Both the position numbers and the translations under genes were made by a program. From positions 34,944 through 98,943 of the forward strand of contig NZ_RCUY01000016.1 in the NCBI RefSeq assembly GCF_003667575.1: a stretch of DNA of 64,000 bases, written 5' to 3'. The notes beneath the pieces are model-generated. The model saw only the letters and a list, made by a program, of their open reading frames with translations, was not told where the DNA came from and searched no databases. Origin of the DNA: Mycetocola lacteus (lineage in GTDB: Bacteria > Actinomycetota > Actinomycetes > Actinomycetales > Microbacteriaceae). Below, one piece after another: positions 47,656 to 56,462 of the stretch (positions are counted from its first letter, which is position 1; every line of letters begins with the position of its first letter).

Positions 47656-50190
47656 CTAGGCGGCGTTTTCGCGTCGCATGAAGCGGATCACGGCACCCAT
47701 GATCAGCAGCAGCGCGGCACCACCGGCCAGCGGGAGTGTCAGGTCAAAACCGGTGTGGGCGAGGTTCTCGCCGTGGCCGGCGGCCGCACCGGCCGACGCC
47801 GACGGGGTTGCCGAGGAGGTGGCACCCGGCGTCGCCGAGGCAGACGGGGTGCTGCCCGGCTGAGTGGGGTCGGTGCCGGGCTCGGTCGGGTCGGTTCCCG
47901 GGGTGGTCGGATCCGTGCCCGGGGTGGTCGGGTCGGTGCCCGGCTCGGTCGGGTTCGGGGTCGGCTCTGCGGCGGCCAGGACGGTGATGGTCCGGGTGAA
48001 GGTCGCCTCGTTGCCCGCGGCGTCGGTCACCGTGTACACCAGGGTGTAGACGCCGGGAACCCTGGTGTTCACCGATCCGGAGACGGTGATCTTCGAGGAA
48101 ACATCGCCATCCTCCTGATCGAAGGCGGTGATCCCGGCCATCGGGTCAAAGTCCTCACCCGCGTGAATCTCGGATTCGGTCGGGGCGGTGATCACCGGGG
48201 CCGCGGTGTCCACGCGCTTCAGGGTGACCGAGTCGACCACGCTGTTCACGGGCTTCTCGTCGCCGAAGGCCTGGCTGCGCATGGTCTTGACGGTGATGGC
48301 GTTGCGGGTGATGTCGATCGAGGAGTAGTTACGAACCTTCTCCTGGTTGATGACCGAGGCCCACCAGGCGGTGGGGTTGGTGACGTTGTAGTACTTGGAA
48401 CCACTGGCCGAGTTGGCGGTCACGTACAGGACCTCACCCGGGTTGGCGGTCACCTGGGGTGCGGCGGCGGCCTCATCGGGGTTTGCGACCACGCCATCCT
48501 TGATCAGGTAGGTGCGGGTGTAGGAGTGGTCGTGACCCTGCAGAACCAGGTCCACGCCGAGGTCGGAGATGACCTTGGGCAGCGCGGCGCGCAGGTTGAT
48601 GATCTGCGAGCTATTCCAGTGCGAGGCTACCGAGTAGATCGAGTGGTGGAAGGCCACAACCTTCCAGGTTGCCTTGTCGCCCTGCTCGGCGACGGTCTTG
48701 CGCAGGAACGCCTCGTGGGCGGCGTAGTCGCTGCTGTTGGAGTTCAGCACCATGAACAGGACACCCTTGTGCATGAACCAGTAGTCGCCGCCCGAGGAGG
48801 TGGCCGAGGTGGCCTTGCCGGCGTTGGGGTCGAGGTTGGGAACGTTGTAGTGCTGTTCGTAGGCCTTGGATCCGACGTCGTGGTTTCCGTTGACCGGAAC
48901 CAGCGGGATCGAGCGCAGCTGCTCGGGAGCGAGGAAGGACTCGTACTGTGCCTCGTTGGCGGCGGTCTCGACCTGGTCGCCGGCGGAGAAGAGCATCTCG
49001 GCGTTGGGGTGAGCGGCCTGAGCTACGTTGATGGTGTCTACCCAGCCGGCCTCGTCGTTCTTGGTGTTGCCGGAGGCACCGATCTGCGGGTCGCCGAAGA
49101 ACAGGAAGTTGTAGTCACCCGAGAAGGACTGGGTGCGGAACGAGTAGGTCTTGGACCAGCCGTTTGCGTCGCTGCCGACCCGGTACACGTACTCGGTGTT
49201 CTCGGTCAGGCCGGTGATGTCGGCGAAGCGGTTGTATTCCTTGCTGGTGGTCTGGGCACCCTTCGCGGGGAAGGTGCTGGCGACGGCGGCGGGGAAGTCG
49301 GCACCGGTCTGCGCGGCGCGGGTGGCGACCTGGGCCACCTGGGCGGTGTCGATGTCCGAGTACCAGGCGAGGCCGCGACCGGACTCGTTGGAACCGACAC
49401 TCAGCACGATGTCGCTGAGCTTGGCGGGGGCCGCGGAGTCCGAGGGTGCGGGGGTCGAGGTGGGCTCGGGGGCCGCGGCGACCAGCGAGGTCAGGTCGAA
49501 GTAGATGTCGGAGCTGGCGGCACGGTCCTGGTACAGCGCCACGGCGATGGTGTTTTCGCCGGCCTTGAGGGCGGTGGCGGGGACGGTGAATTCGCGGGTC
49601 ACCGGGTCACCGGCGTTGACACCCGCGTACATCAGGTTGCGCTCGGCCTCGGGGGCCGCCTCGATCTTCGCATCGGATTCCTCGACCAGTCCGGCAACCT
49701 TGGTGCCGTTGACAAAGATCTGGACGGCGTCATCGAAGGTGACGTTTCCGGTGAGCTTGGCGGTACCGGCGAGCTGCTGTGCGCTGAGCTGGAAGCTGGA
49801 GCGGAAGTGGTAGGTCTTGACATCCGGTGCGGCAACGCCGTCGATGTACTGGTTGAGCAGCGTCGACGCGGTGTACGGGCCGATGCCGGTGGCCTTGCCG
49901 TTCTTGGCGCCGAAGCTTCCGGCGGCACTCTTCCAGGCGGTGTCGTTGAAGCCGGCGCGGGTCCACACCAGGCGATCCGCGCTGCCTTCGGCGGGATCGG
50001 TGTTGTTTTCCGAGTAGCGCCAGGTGGTTGCGCTGGTCATCAGCGGGGCCTCCGGGGCGGCGACCGCGGCGGTTGCGCCGACGGTTGCCAGTCCGGCCAG
50101 AAGCGAGAACGCGCCGAGGGTGGCGAGTGCGCGACGGGCGCGTCCGGGACGACGCGAGCCGGGAAGGCTCTCGTGCGTGGGGGTGTCCAT
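47656..50190 (-). CDS. Wall-anchored purple-acid-phosphatase-like metallophosphoesterase
   Basis: The 844-residue protein has a signal peptide (about 1-45), an N-terminal beta domain (50-240), a fibronectin-like PAP N-domain (about 255-350), and a calcineurin-like catalytic domain with FFGDPQIG, SAGDQVE, NGNHD, FHHSIYS and QGHDHSY. A DUF5011/HYR-like Ig domain follows (about 670-760), then tandem TDPTTPG/TDPTEPG repeats and LAHTG with a membrane helix and basic tail. It should be a surface phosphatase that frees phosphate from organic esters, by family. It is not preceded by a recognised Pho box. Confidence 0.9.
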   Translation of the reverse strand: MDTPTHESLPGSRRPGRARRALATLGAFSLLAGLATVGATAAVAAPEAPLMTSATTWRYSENNTDPAEGSADRLVWTRAGFNDTAWKSAAGSFGAKNGKATGIGPYTASTLLNQYIDGVAAPDVKTYHFRSSFQLSAQQLAGTAKLTGNVTFDDAVQIFVNGTKVAGLVEESDAKIEAAPEAERNLMYAGVNAGDPVTREFTVPATALKAGENTIAVALYQDRAASSDIYFDLTSLVAAAPEPTSTPAPSDSAAPAKLSDIVLSVGSNESGRGLAWYSDIDTAQVAQVATRAAQTGADFPAAVASTFPAKGAQTTSKEYNRFADITGLTENTEYVYRVGSDANGWSKTYSFRTQSFSGDYNFLFFGDPQIGASGNTKNDEAGWVDTINVAQAAHPNAEMLFSAGDQVETAANEAQYESFLAPEQLRSIPLVPVNGNHDVGSKAYEQHYNVPNLDPNAGKATSATSSGGDYWFMHKGVLFMVLNSNSSDYAAHEAFLRKTVAEQGDKATWKVVAFHHSIYSVASHWNSSQIINLRAALPKVISDLGVDLVLQGHDHSYTRTYLIKDGVVANPDEAAAAPQVTANPGEVLYVTANSASGSKYYNVTNPTAWWASVINQEKVRNYSSIDITRNAITVKTMRSQAFGDEKPVNSVVDSVTLKRVDTAAPVITAPTESEIHAGEDFDPMAGITAFDQEDGDVSSKITVSGSVNTRVPGVYTLVYTVTDAAGNEATFTRTITVLAAAEPTPNPTEPGTDPTTPGTDPTTPGTDPTEPGTDPTQPGSTPSASATPGATSSATPSASAGAAAGHGENLAHTGFDLTLPLAGGAALLLIMGAVIRFMRRENAA
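47860..47965 (-). repeat. TDPTxPG tandem repeats
   Basis: Five heptapeptide units (21 bp each) of the type GTDPTTP/GTDPTEP form the cell-wall-spanning stalk before the sorting signal. Confidence 0.85.
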
Positions 50191-50518
50191 TTCAATCTCC
50201 AGGTGTGAGGGAATGTGCGCACGGGGCGGGGTTCCCCGGCATCTCGTGGAGGCTAACGATCGGGAGTTGAATGGGGATGAACGGCGGGTGACCCGCCAGT
50301 CCGAAAACTGGGAATCTGCCCCCTAAAAGGGCTAAGTAATCGCCGGGGTCATGCGGATGCTCGGAGTTTGCCGGAAGTTAACCCTGAATTCGGTGCGCCC
50401 GTTCGGTGCGTCGGTTCACCCTGAGCTTCGTTATGTTTTCTCGGCCGAGGCCGACTACCAAACACTCGTTCTCAGACACCGGCCGCATGTGATCCGGGAA
50501 ACGAGCAAGGATGGGGCT
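50191..50518. other. Divergent intergenic region
   Basis: It lies between the phosphatase (leftward) and the MmpS-like gene (rightward). A small perfect hairpin GGCGGG-TGA-CCCGCC is at 50283-50297. An upstream in-frame extension of the rightward gene (from 50351) lacks coding character. Promoters for both genes must be here, but I cannot assign them. Confidence 0.45.
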
Positions 50519-51040
50519 ATGCGTACATGGTTTGGTTTTGGTTCGACTCGGTCAGGCGTTCGTTCGGGCACCGCGCTCGCCGCGGCGGGCATTCTCTTGC
50601 TGACGGGATGTGCGACCGGACCCAAGCCCGACGCAACCGCCGAGTCCTCGCCGACCGCGACGCCCGACGCCCGAGTGGTTTCCGAGCCGCCAGTGGATCC
50701 GGCCGCGACCGAATCGCCCGAGGTCCCCGCTACCTCCGGTGAGCGCCGGGTCGAGTTCACGGTGACCGGCGATGCCGGCACCGCGCTGATCCGCAACGTA
50801 GTGGTCCGCACCGAAACCGATGCGGATGTCGATGCCACCACGCGCGCCCTGCCGTGGAGCGAGTCCACGACGCTGAGTGCCGCGGATGCTGGGGCGTTCC
50901 ACAAGCTGGTGCTCTTCGCCAAGAACTTCGACGGTTCCCGCGGTAACCTCACCTGCGAGATCAGGATCGACGGTGAGATCGTGGCCACGCAGCACACCAG
51001 CGGGTACCAGCCGGTGACCTGCCTGTACCTTTCGCGCTAG
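50519..51040 (+). CDS. MmpS-like lipoprotein
   Basis: The 173-residue protein starts at ATG 50519 after AAGGA. A signal peptide ends in LLLTGC (lipobox), then a Pro/Thr/Glu-rich spacer leads to a beta domain with VEFTVTGDAG, LPWSEST and LTCEIRIDGEIV...GYQPVTCLY. The LPWS motif, the two cysteines and the order of strands match mycobacterial MmpS transport accessory proteins. No MmpL gene is adjacent; an MMPL-family exporter lies 9 kb away. Its stop shares a CTAG with the stop of the facing gene. Confidence 0.75.
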   Translation: MRTWFGFGSTRSGVRSGTALAAAGILLLTGCATGPKPDATAESSPTATPDARVVSEPPVDPAATESPEVPATSGERRVEFTVTGDAGTALIRNVVVRTETDADVDATTRALPWSESTTLSAADAGAFHKLVLFAKNFDGSRGNLTCEIRIDGEIVATQHTSGYQPVTCLYLSR

Positions 51041-52059
51041 CTCACCTCGGGGAACTCGATCACCACCTTGCCCTTGGCTCGGCGTGATTCCAGTCGGGCA
51101 AACGCGTCGGCATAGTGCTCCACGGTGAACACGCTGTCGATGGTGAGGCGCAGGCTACCCGCATCCACCAGCTGAGCGAGCTCGGCTAGGCCGCGCCCAT
51201 CGGGGTACATGAAGAGAAACTCGTAGCGCGCGCCGAGTTGTCGTGCTCGTGCCCGAACGGAACGGCTCCGCCAGCGCAGCACCGTGCTCACGAGGAATCT
51301 GCGAATGCCACCCAGGTCTCGATCCACGCTCCCCGGCGTGACCGGACCGCTGATCGACACCACGCGGCCGCCGGGAGCAATCGCCTCGAGTGCGTCCTCC
51401 AGGCCCGGTCCGCCCACCATGTCGAAGATCGCGGCATACTTTTCGGCCCGGTCCGAGACCCGCTGGGTGCGATAGTTGATGACCTGGTCCGCGCCCATCG
51501 ACCGGACCAGGGCCTCGCCGTGCTCCGAGGCCGTGGTGGTCACATGGGCACCGCGCAGTTTGGCAAGCTGGATGGCCAGGAGGCCCACCCCTCCCGCGCC
51601 GCCGGTAATGAGAAGCCGTTCCCCGGGCTGGACATTGAGGAAGCGCTCGCCGAGGGCCTGCTGCGCGGTAAGTCCGGCCAGGGGGAGGGCGGCTGCGGTG
51701 GTTGCCGGAACCGTGCGCGGGGCTTGGGCGACCAGGCTCTGGTCAACCGCCACCCACTCGCCGAGGGCGCCGAGGCGGAGTTTGTCCACCCGAGTGAGGA
51801 CGCGATCGCCCGCCGCAAAGTGGGTCACCGCGGAGCCGACCGCGGCGACCGTCCCGGCGAGCTCATTCCCGGCCACCTGGGGGAAGACGTAGCCGCCGAG
51901 GGCCCGAGTTGTTCCCGCGCGTTGAATCGCGTCGATGGGGTTGAGCCCGACGGCGCGGGTGCGAATCAGCACCTCGCTTGGGCCCGGGGTCGGGGCCGTG
52001 ACCTCGGTAAGGGCCGTGACCTCGGGTCCTCCGTGCCGGGTGTAGACGACTGCACGCAT
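51037..52059 (-). CDS. NADP-dependent quinone oxidoreductase-like protein (MDR family)
   Basis: The 340-residue protein of the medium-chain dehydrogenase/reductase family has an N-terminal GroES-like domain (AVVYTRHGGPE, VGLNPIDAIQRAG) and a nucleotide-binding domain with GGAGGVGLLAIQLAK. It lacks the zinc-binding cysteines of alcohol dehydrogenases, so it belongs with quinone reductases. Substrate is unknown. ATG 52059 follows AGGAG. A TetR gene is divergent 77 bp away, with an operator between them. Confidence 0.92.
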   Translation of the reverse strand: MRAVVYTRHGGPEVTALTEVTAPTPGPSEVLIRTRAVGLNPIDAIQRAGTTRALGGYVFPQVAGNELAGTVAAVGSAVTHFAAGDRVLTRVDKLRLGALGEWVAVDQSLVAQAPRTVPATTAAALPLAGLTAQQALGERFLNVQPGERLLITGGAGGVGLLAIQLAKLRGAHVTTTASEHGEALVRSMGADQVINYRTQRVSDRAEKYAAIFDMVGGPGLEDALEAIAPGGRVVSISGPVTPGSVDRDLGGIRRFLVSTVLRWRSRSVRARARQLGARYEFLFMYPDGRGLAELAQLVDAGSLRLTIDSVFTVEHYADAFARLESRRAKGKVVIEFPEVS

Positions 52060-52102
52060 GTTTGTTTCTCTCCTGTCGACCGCGGCACCCTTCGTGAGCA
52101 CT

Positions 52103-52135
52103 GCTAACATTAACCAGGATAGAGGAGATGTTAGC
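52103..52135. promoter_or_regulatory. Putative TetR operator between oxidoreductase and TetR gene
   Basis: GCTAACAT (52103-52110) and ATGTTAGC (52128-52135) are perfect inverted repeats with a 17-bp spacer. They cover the shared promoter region of the two divergent genes. Confidence 0.6.
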
Positions 52136-52136
52136 G

Positions 52137-52733
52137 ATGTCAACATTAGGTACCACGCCCTACCATCGGGATGCGCTCAAGGAGCAACTCATCGCGATCG
52201 CCGCCGACCGGGTGGATGCCGGTGAACGAGATGTCTCGCTGCGCGAAATTGCCCGGACCGCGGGTGTTTCCACCGCCGCCCCCTATCGTCATTTCTCGGA
52301 TCGAGGGGACCTACTGCTCCATGTGGCGGCGCGCGGGTTTGATGCATTGACGGCCGCACTCACCGCGGTCCCGGGTGAACCCGCGGATCTGGCTGCATTG
52401 GCCACGGCATACGTTGAATTCGCCCGCGCCTTTCCCGGTCGCTATGAGCTCATGTTCAGTCGGCCGTGCGCGGGGAGTGAGCTTGTCCATGAAAGCTCGG
52501 CCCGCACGATGGCGGCATTTGTCGAGCGGGCGGGTCTCGATGGGCAGGACCCGTCGGTCGCGCTCGCCTACTGGTCACTCGTTCACGGGCTGACAGGCCT
52601 GTTGGCTGCGGGCAAGGTTCGGGCGCTTCCGGGCGCCCCTGTCGCGGCTGTCGCGGGGAAGGATGGCGATGTGCGCGAGGATGCGGCGGTGCGCGCGGTG
52701 ATTGCCGCGGTTGTGAGCGTGATGCGCGGCTAA
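52137..52733 (+). CDS. TetR/AcrR family regulator
   Basis: The 198-residue regulator has an N-terminal HTH (VSLREIARTAGVSTAAPYRHFSDRGDLL, residues about 33-60) and a C-terminal ligand domain of the type with PGRYELMFSR and YWSLVHGLTGLLAAG. ATG 52137 is 9 nt from GAGGAG; ATG 52128 abuts the site. It likely represses the divergent oxidoreductase and itself. Confidence 0.92.
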   Translation: MSTLGTTPYHRDALKEQLIAIAADRVDAGERDVSLREIARTAGVSTAAPYRHFSDRGDLLLHVAARGFDALTAALTAVPGEPADLAALATAYVEFARAFPGRYELMFSRPCAGSELVHESSARTMAAFVERAGLDGQDPSVALAYWSLVHGLTGLLAAGKVRALPGAPVAAVAGKDGDVREDAAVRAVIAAVVSVMRG

Positions 52734-52754
52734 GCTCGCTGTTTTCTCGGTCGC

Positions 52755-53294
52755 CTAGTCTCGAATGCCGCGCAGGACGATGGCCCCGAGGGTGCGCGCC
52801 TGCTGCTGCCAGTCACTGTCGGGGTTCATCTGCCACAGGCCGGCTAGTGCCAGCAGGACATCGTGCGGATCGGTGCCCGCGCGCACGGTGCCCTGTTCGA
52901 TCGCCGCATTCAGGAGGAGGGTGAGTGCGCCGGCAATCTGGTTGTAGACCTCGGCAAAGTGCGCATCGCTGGAGTAGGCGGCGGCCTGGAGGGCGTCGGC
53001 GAGCCCGCGCTTGGTCATTGCGTACCGGGCGAGCCGGTCGATCCACAGTCTCAGGGCAGCATCCGCCGTATGCTCGGCGAGGTATTCGCTTGCGCTGGCG
53101 GCGACACTGTCAACCTCGTGCTGGTAGACCGCGAGGGTGAGGGCCTCGATGGTGGGGAAGTTGCGGTGCAGGGTGGCGTTGCCCACGCCCGCGCGCTGTG
53201 CGATCGCATTCATCGAAATCTGCCCGGATTCGGCCAGGGCACGGGTCGCGGCGCCGAGAATGGCGTCGCGATTTTGCCGCGCGTCGGCGCGCAA
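52755..53294 (-). CDS. TetR/AcrR family regulator
   Basis: The protein of about 179 residues has an HTH with ISMNAIAQRAGVGNATLHRNFPTIEAL and a helical ligand domain. The start is uncertain: TTG 53294 gives the normal start RADARQNRDAIL but has no ribosome site. TTG 53393 would extend through the whole operator region and is unlikely. It is divergent from an NTF2-like gene and should control both through the large inverted repeat. Confidence 0.85.
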   Translation of the reverse strand: MRADARQNRDAILGAATRALAESGQISMNAIAQRAGVGNATLHRNFPTIEALTLAVYQHEVDSVAASASEYLAEHTADAALRLWIDRLARYAMTKRGLADALQAAAYSSDAHFAEVYNQIAGALTLLLNAAIEQGTVRAGTDPHDVLLALAGLWQMNPDSDWQQQARTLGAIVLRGIRD

Positions 53295-53334
53295 CTTGGG
53301 GCTGTTTTCGGGAATGGTGAACTCCAGGCTTGCT

Positions 53335-53386
53335 AAGTGGGGAACTGTCCACTTATGCTGTAAAGGTAAGTGGACAGTTCCCCACT
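53335..53386. promoter_or_regulatory. Paired TetR operators
   Basis: A 20-bp arm (53335-53354), itself near-palindromic (AAGTGG...CCACTT), is repeated in inverted form at 53368-53386 after 13 bp. A further half-site AAGTGGG is at 53392. It fills the gap between the divergent TetR and NTF2-like genes. Confidence 0.75.
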
Positions 53387-53421
53387 CTATCAAGTGGGCC
53401 CAGAATAAACCAGGAGTAACC

Positions 53422-53886
53422 GTGTCAATTCATACCGAAATCAGCCCCGCCGAAGCCGCCGACCGTCTGGCCATCCGCGAGCTCTTCGACGCCTACGCCA
53501 CCGCCGCCGACCGCCGGGATGCCGAGGGGCAGAAGGCGCTGTTCGCCGAGAACAGCCGCTTTATCGTGTTCATGGATGGCCCCGGCAGTGAGGCCAGCTA
53601 TGCCCTCGATGGACGCGAAGCGCTGACCCCGGTATTCGCCGACCTGAACCGCTATGAGGCCACCACCCACTTCAACGGTCAGAGCACCGTCACCCTGAGC
53701 GGCGACTCGGCGACCGGCGAGAGCTACACCCTGGCGCACCACCTGTACACCGAGGACGGCGTGCGCACCATCATGATCGCCTCGCTGCGCTACCTCGACA
53801 CGTTCACCAAAATTGATGGTGTCTGGTACTTCGCCGAGCGTAATCTCGTTGTTGACTGGACCGAAACCCGCCCGTCGGCAGCCTAG
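53422..53886 (+). CDS. NTF2/SnoaL-like domain protein
   Basis: The 154-residue protein starts at GTG after AGGAG. It has the SnoaL_4-type pattern: AIRELFDAYATAADRRDAEGQKALFAEN near the N-terminus, then TTHFNGQSTV, a YTLAHHLYT strand and VWYFAERNLVVDWTETRP at the end. Such proteins may be small isomerases, hydratases or ligand binders; no function can be assigned. It is controlled from the shared TetR operator region, and LtrA follows 41 bp later. Confidence 0.88.
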   Translation: MSIHTEISPAEAADRLAIRELFDAYATAADRRDAEGQKALFAENSRFIVFMDGPGSEASYALDGREALTPVFADLNRYEATTHFNGQSTVTLSGDSATGESYTLAHHLYTEDGVRTIMIASLRYLDTFTKIDGVWYFAERNLVVDWTETRPSAA

Positions 53887-53927
53887 TCACAAGCATCAAG
53901 AACGGTTGGGACATTTTGGGGGAGCGC

Positions 53928-55190
53928 ATGAGCGACGCGACAACGAGCGAACAAAACACCCGTGCAGGTTTTGGCCTGCAGCGCATGCTGGGACGGGACC
54001 CCGGTCAGCGTGGTCGCGTCGCCACCCCGCTCGAACTCCTGTTTGACCTGACCTTTGTGGTTGCCTTCGGCCAGGCGGGGAACCTGCTGGCTCACCTGCT
54101 GGCCGAGGGTCATACCACCGCGGCGATCGGCGGTTTCGCCTACGCGATCTGCGCGATCGTGTTTGCCTGGATCAACTTCACCTGGTTCGCCTCGGCCTTT
54201 GACACCGATGACTGGGCCTTCCGGGTCACCACCATGGTGCAGATGGTTGGGGTCCTGGTGCTGGCCCTGGGCCTGCCGGCGATGTTCCACTCGATCGATG
54301 TGGGGCACGGCCTGGATAACGGAGTCATGGTTGCCGGCTACGTGATCATGCGGATCGCGATGATTGTGCAGTGGTTGCGCGCGGCGAAGCACGATCCGCG
54401 CTATCGCAAGGCGAGTCTGGCGAACGCGGTGTTTATTACCGTGGCTCAGATCGGCTGGGTTGCCCTGATCTTCGCCGATCCAACGGTCACCGTGATTCTG
54501 ATCTGCTCGATGCTGCTGTTCGCGCTGGAATTTGGCGGGCCGCTGATTATCCAGCACCGCGAGGGCGGCACCCCCTGGCATGCGCACCACATCGCCGAGC
54601 GCTACGGGCTGCTGGCGATTATCGCGCTGGGGGAGGGCCTGATCGGCACGATCGCCTCGGTTTCGGCGGTGCTGGAAACCCAGGGGTGGACCCTGGAGGC
54701 CGTGCTGCTGGCCCTCGCCGGCACCGGACTGACCTTTGCCCTGTGGTGGGCCTACTTTGTGGCACCGTCGGGTGAGGTGCTGCATCATCACCGTGAGCGC
54801 GGCCTGCTCTGGGGCTACGGGCACATCGCAATCTTCGCCTCGATCGCCGCGGTGGGTGCGGGCCTACATGTGGCCGCCTATGTGGTGGAGGGCGAGGCGA
54901 CAATCGGGCCTGTCGGTGCCCTGTTGGCCACCGCGATTCCGGTGGCGGTGTTCCTGATCGGCGACTTCCTGCTGCACAGCTATCTGATTCGCCAGTTTGA
55001 CCCGTTCTACATTTGGCTGCTCCTGGGATCCTGCGTTGCGTTGGCCCTCGCGGTGTACTCGGCCGCGCTCGGTGTCTCGATCGGCTGGAGCCTGCTCCTG
55101 GTGGTGCTGGCCCCGGTGATCGTGATCGTCGGCTACGAGGTGGGTGGGCATCAGCGCCTGGCCAACAGCCTGGATCGCGCACTCGGATAG
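53928..55190 (+). CDS. Low temperature requirement protein A (LtrA) family
   Basis: The 420-residue integral membrane protein has the LtrA signature VATPLELLFDLTFVVAFGQ near residues 36-54 and about eleven membrane helices, with HIAERYGLLAIIALGEGLIG in the middle. The family is widespread in actinobacteria, but its biochemical role is unknown. ATG 53928 follows GGGGGAG. It may be read through from the NTF2-like gene. Confidence 0.92.
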   Translation: MSDATTSEQNTRAGFGLQRMLGRDPGQRGRVATPLELLFDLTFVVAFGQAGNLLAHLLAEGHTTAAIGGFAYAICAIVFAWINFTWFASAFDTDDWAFRVTTMVQMVGVLVLALGLPAMFHSIDVGHGLDNGVMVAGYVIMRIAMIVQWLRAAKHDPRYRKASLANAVFITVAQIGWVALIFADPTVTVILICSMLLFALEFGGPLIIQHREGGTPWHAHHIAERYGLLAIIALGEGLIGTIASVSAVLETQGWTLEAVLLALAGTGLTFALWWAYFVAPSGEVLHHHRERGLLWGYGHIAIFASIAAVGAGLHVAAYVVEGEATIGPVGALLATAIPVAVFLIGDFLLHSYLIRQFDPFYIWLLLGSCVALALAVYSAALGVSIGWSLLLVVLAPVIVIVGYEVGGHQRLANSLDRALG

Positions 55191-55283
55191 CCGCGATTGC
55201 CCCGAGCCGAATGCTCAGGGCAATTGTGCGTTGTCATCCCGAGGGCTACGGCGCAGGCACGCGGCTCGGGCGTTGTTTTGACG

Positions 55284-56363
55284 TTAGCGAGCGTGCCCGA
55301 AATACATCAGTTCCCAGATCGCCGGACGCGTGTGTTCTTCAACCAGGGTGTCGCCACGGAAATGCTGTACGCCGCAGGTGCCGGTGAAGCGCAGGTATGC
55401 TCCGTCGAAACGGACCACCTTCGCCGCGAGCCGCTTCACTCCCGTGATTCCGTCAATCATGCGCTCGCGGGTGAGGTCTCGCTCGCGGGTAAACGAGACA
55501 ACGTAGCGGTCATCCCCGTCTTGATAGGTGTAGCGGGTGATCGCAGCAACCGGCTTTTTTGTGTGTTCATCGATGTACACGCCCTCGGTTTCGAAGCTGA
55601 CATGGCGGGCATCATCGGCGATGATCTCTCCGTCTTTCGCCAGCATGAAGATGGGGATCGCCTCGTAGCCGTAGCGTTCGTGCGCGGTAATGTACGAGGC
55701 GATGACCGTGTAGGGGCCGGCTTCTCCGCGTGCCCAATACCAGTCGTGGACGATATCGAGAAGGCTCGCGTTGCCCCAGTTGTGGTCGTGATAGCCGACG
55801 CCGGTTGTGGTGTGGGTTTCGCCTTCGACCGCGTAGGTCACCTCGACGGTTCCCTGTGGAACCGAGGGGAGCCAGGAAAACTCCTTCGCTCGGTCTTCAC
55901 CGAACAGCATGTAGCCGGTTTCGGGACGCCAGGAGGGTACGGTCCCGGTGAGGGTGATGTCCACCGAGATGCCCTCAACGTCCGCGGTAATTCGGTAGGT
56001 GTGCAGATCGCCGGTGAATCGGTTGTTGCCGATTTTTACGTCTGCGCCGTTGGGGGACGCCGACCACTGATCCGGCGCAAAGTGCACAATTTTTGTGAAG
56101 CTGCGCCCGTCTGCGAGGTCAAGGTTTACCCGGATGATCGGATCGAGCGGATGCTGGGGAGTGCTGAGGTCCTTGTTCATGAACACCACAACGAGTTTTG
56201 CCCCGTCTTCGAGGTGGGCGTCAAAGTACCACCACTCATAGGTGCCCGTGCGGTTATCGGTCCGGGCGCCGTCCTCCCAGACGGCGATATTTTTCGGAGA
56301 CAGGCCAAGACGCGTGTAGTCGGCGGGGGTTCCGGCGGTAACTGCCAGTTTTTGCTGGGACAT
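55284..56363 (-). CDS. Lipocalin-like CrtC/AttH family protein
   Basis: The 359-residue protein has the family motif TYEWWYFDAHLEDG (about 40-53), VGYHDHNWG and DWYWARGE. These occur in hydroxyneurosporene synthase (CrtC) and AttH-like proteins, which form two lipocalin-like barrels and hydrate or transform hydrophobic substrates. No other carotenoid gene is nearby, so the substrate is open. ATG 56363 follows AAAGGGA. It lies downstream of the TetR gene at 56463, in the same direction. Confidence 0.82.
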   Translation of the reverse strand: MSQQKLAVTAGTPADYTRLGLSPKNIAVWEDGARTDNRTGTYEWWYFDAHLEDGAKLVVVFMNKDLSTPQHPLDPIIRVNLDLADGRSFTKIVHFAPDQWSASPNGADVKIGNNRFTGDLHTYRITADVEGISVDITLTGTVPSWRPETGYMLFGEDRAKEFSWLPSVPQGTVEVTYAVEGETHTTTGVGYHDHNWGNASLLDIVHDWYWARGEAGPYTVIASYITAHERYGYEAIPIFMLAKDGEIIADDARHVSFETEGVYIDEHTKKPVAAITRYTYQDGDDRYVVSFTRERDLTRERMIDGITGVKRLAAKVVRFDGAYLRFTGTCGVQHFRGDTLVEEHTRPAIWELMYFGHAR

Positions 56364-56462
56364 GGGGTTCCCTTTCTGTTGCAATCGGTATGACGTTGGG
56401 GAGGGCGCGAGTGGCCTCAACCGGTGTGCATGGCGAGAGCTCGCTGAGGCGTCCTCTTCGGG

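Noticed and set aside
47530..50208. An 892-codon plus-strand ORF opposite the phosphatase gene
   Set aside because: It is an antisense frame. The minus strand encodes a complete signal peptide, catalytic motifs and sorting signal.
55201..55280. CCCGAGCCG/CGGCTCGGG inverted repeat after LtrA as terminator
   Set aside because: The 9-bp stem spans a loop of about 50 nt, too long for a confident intrinsic terminator.
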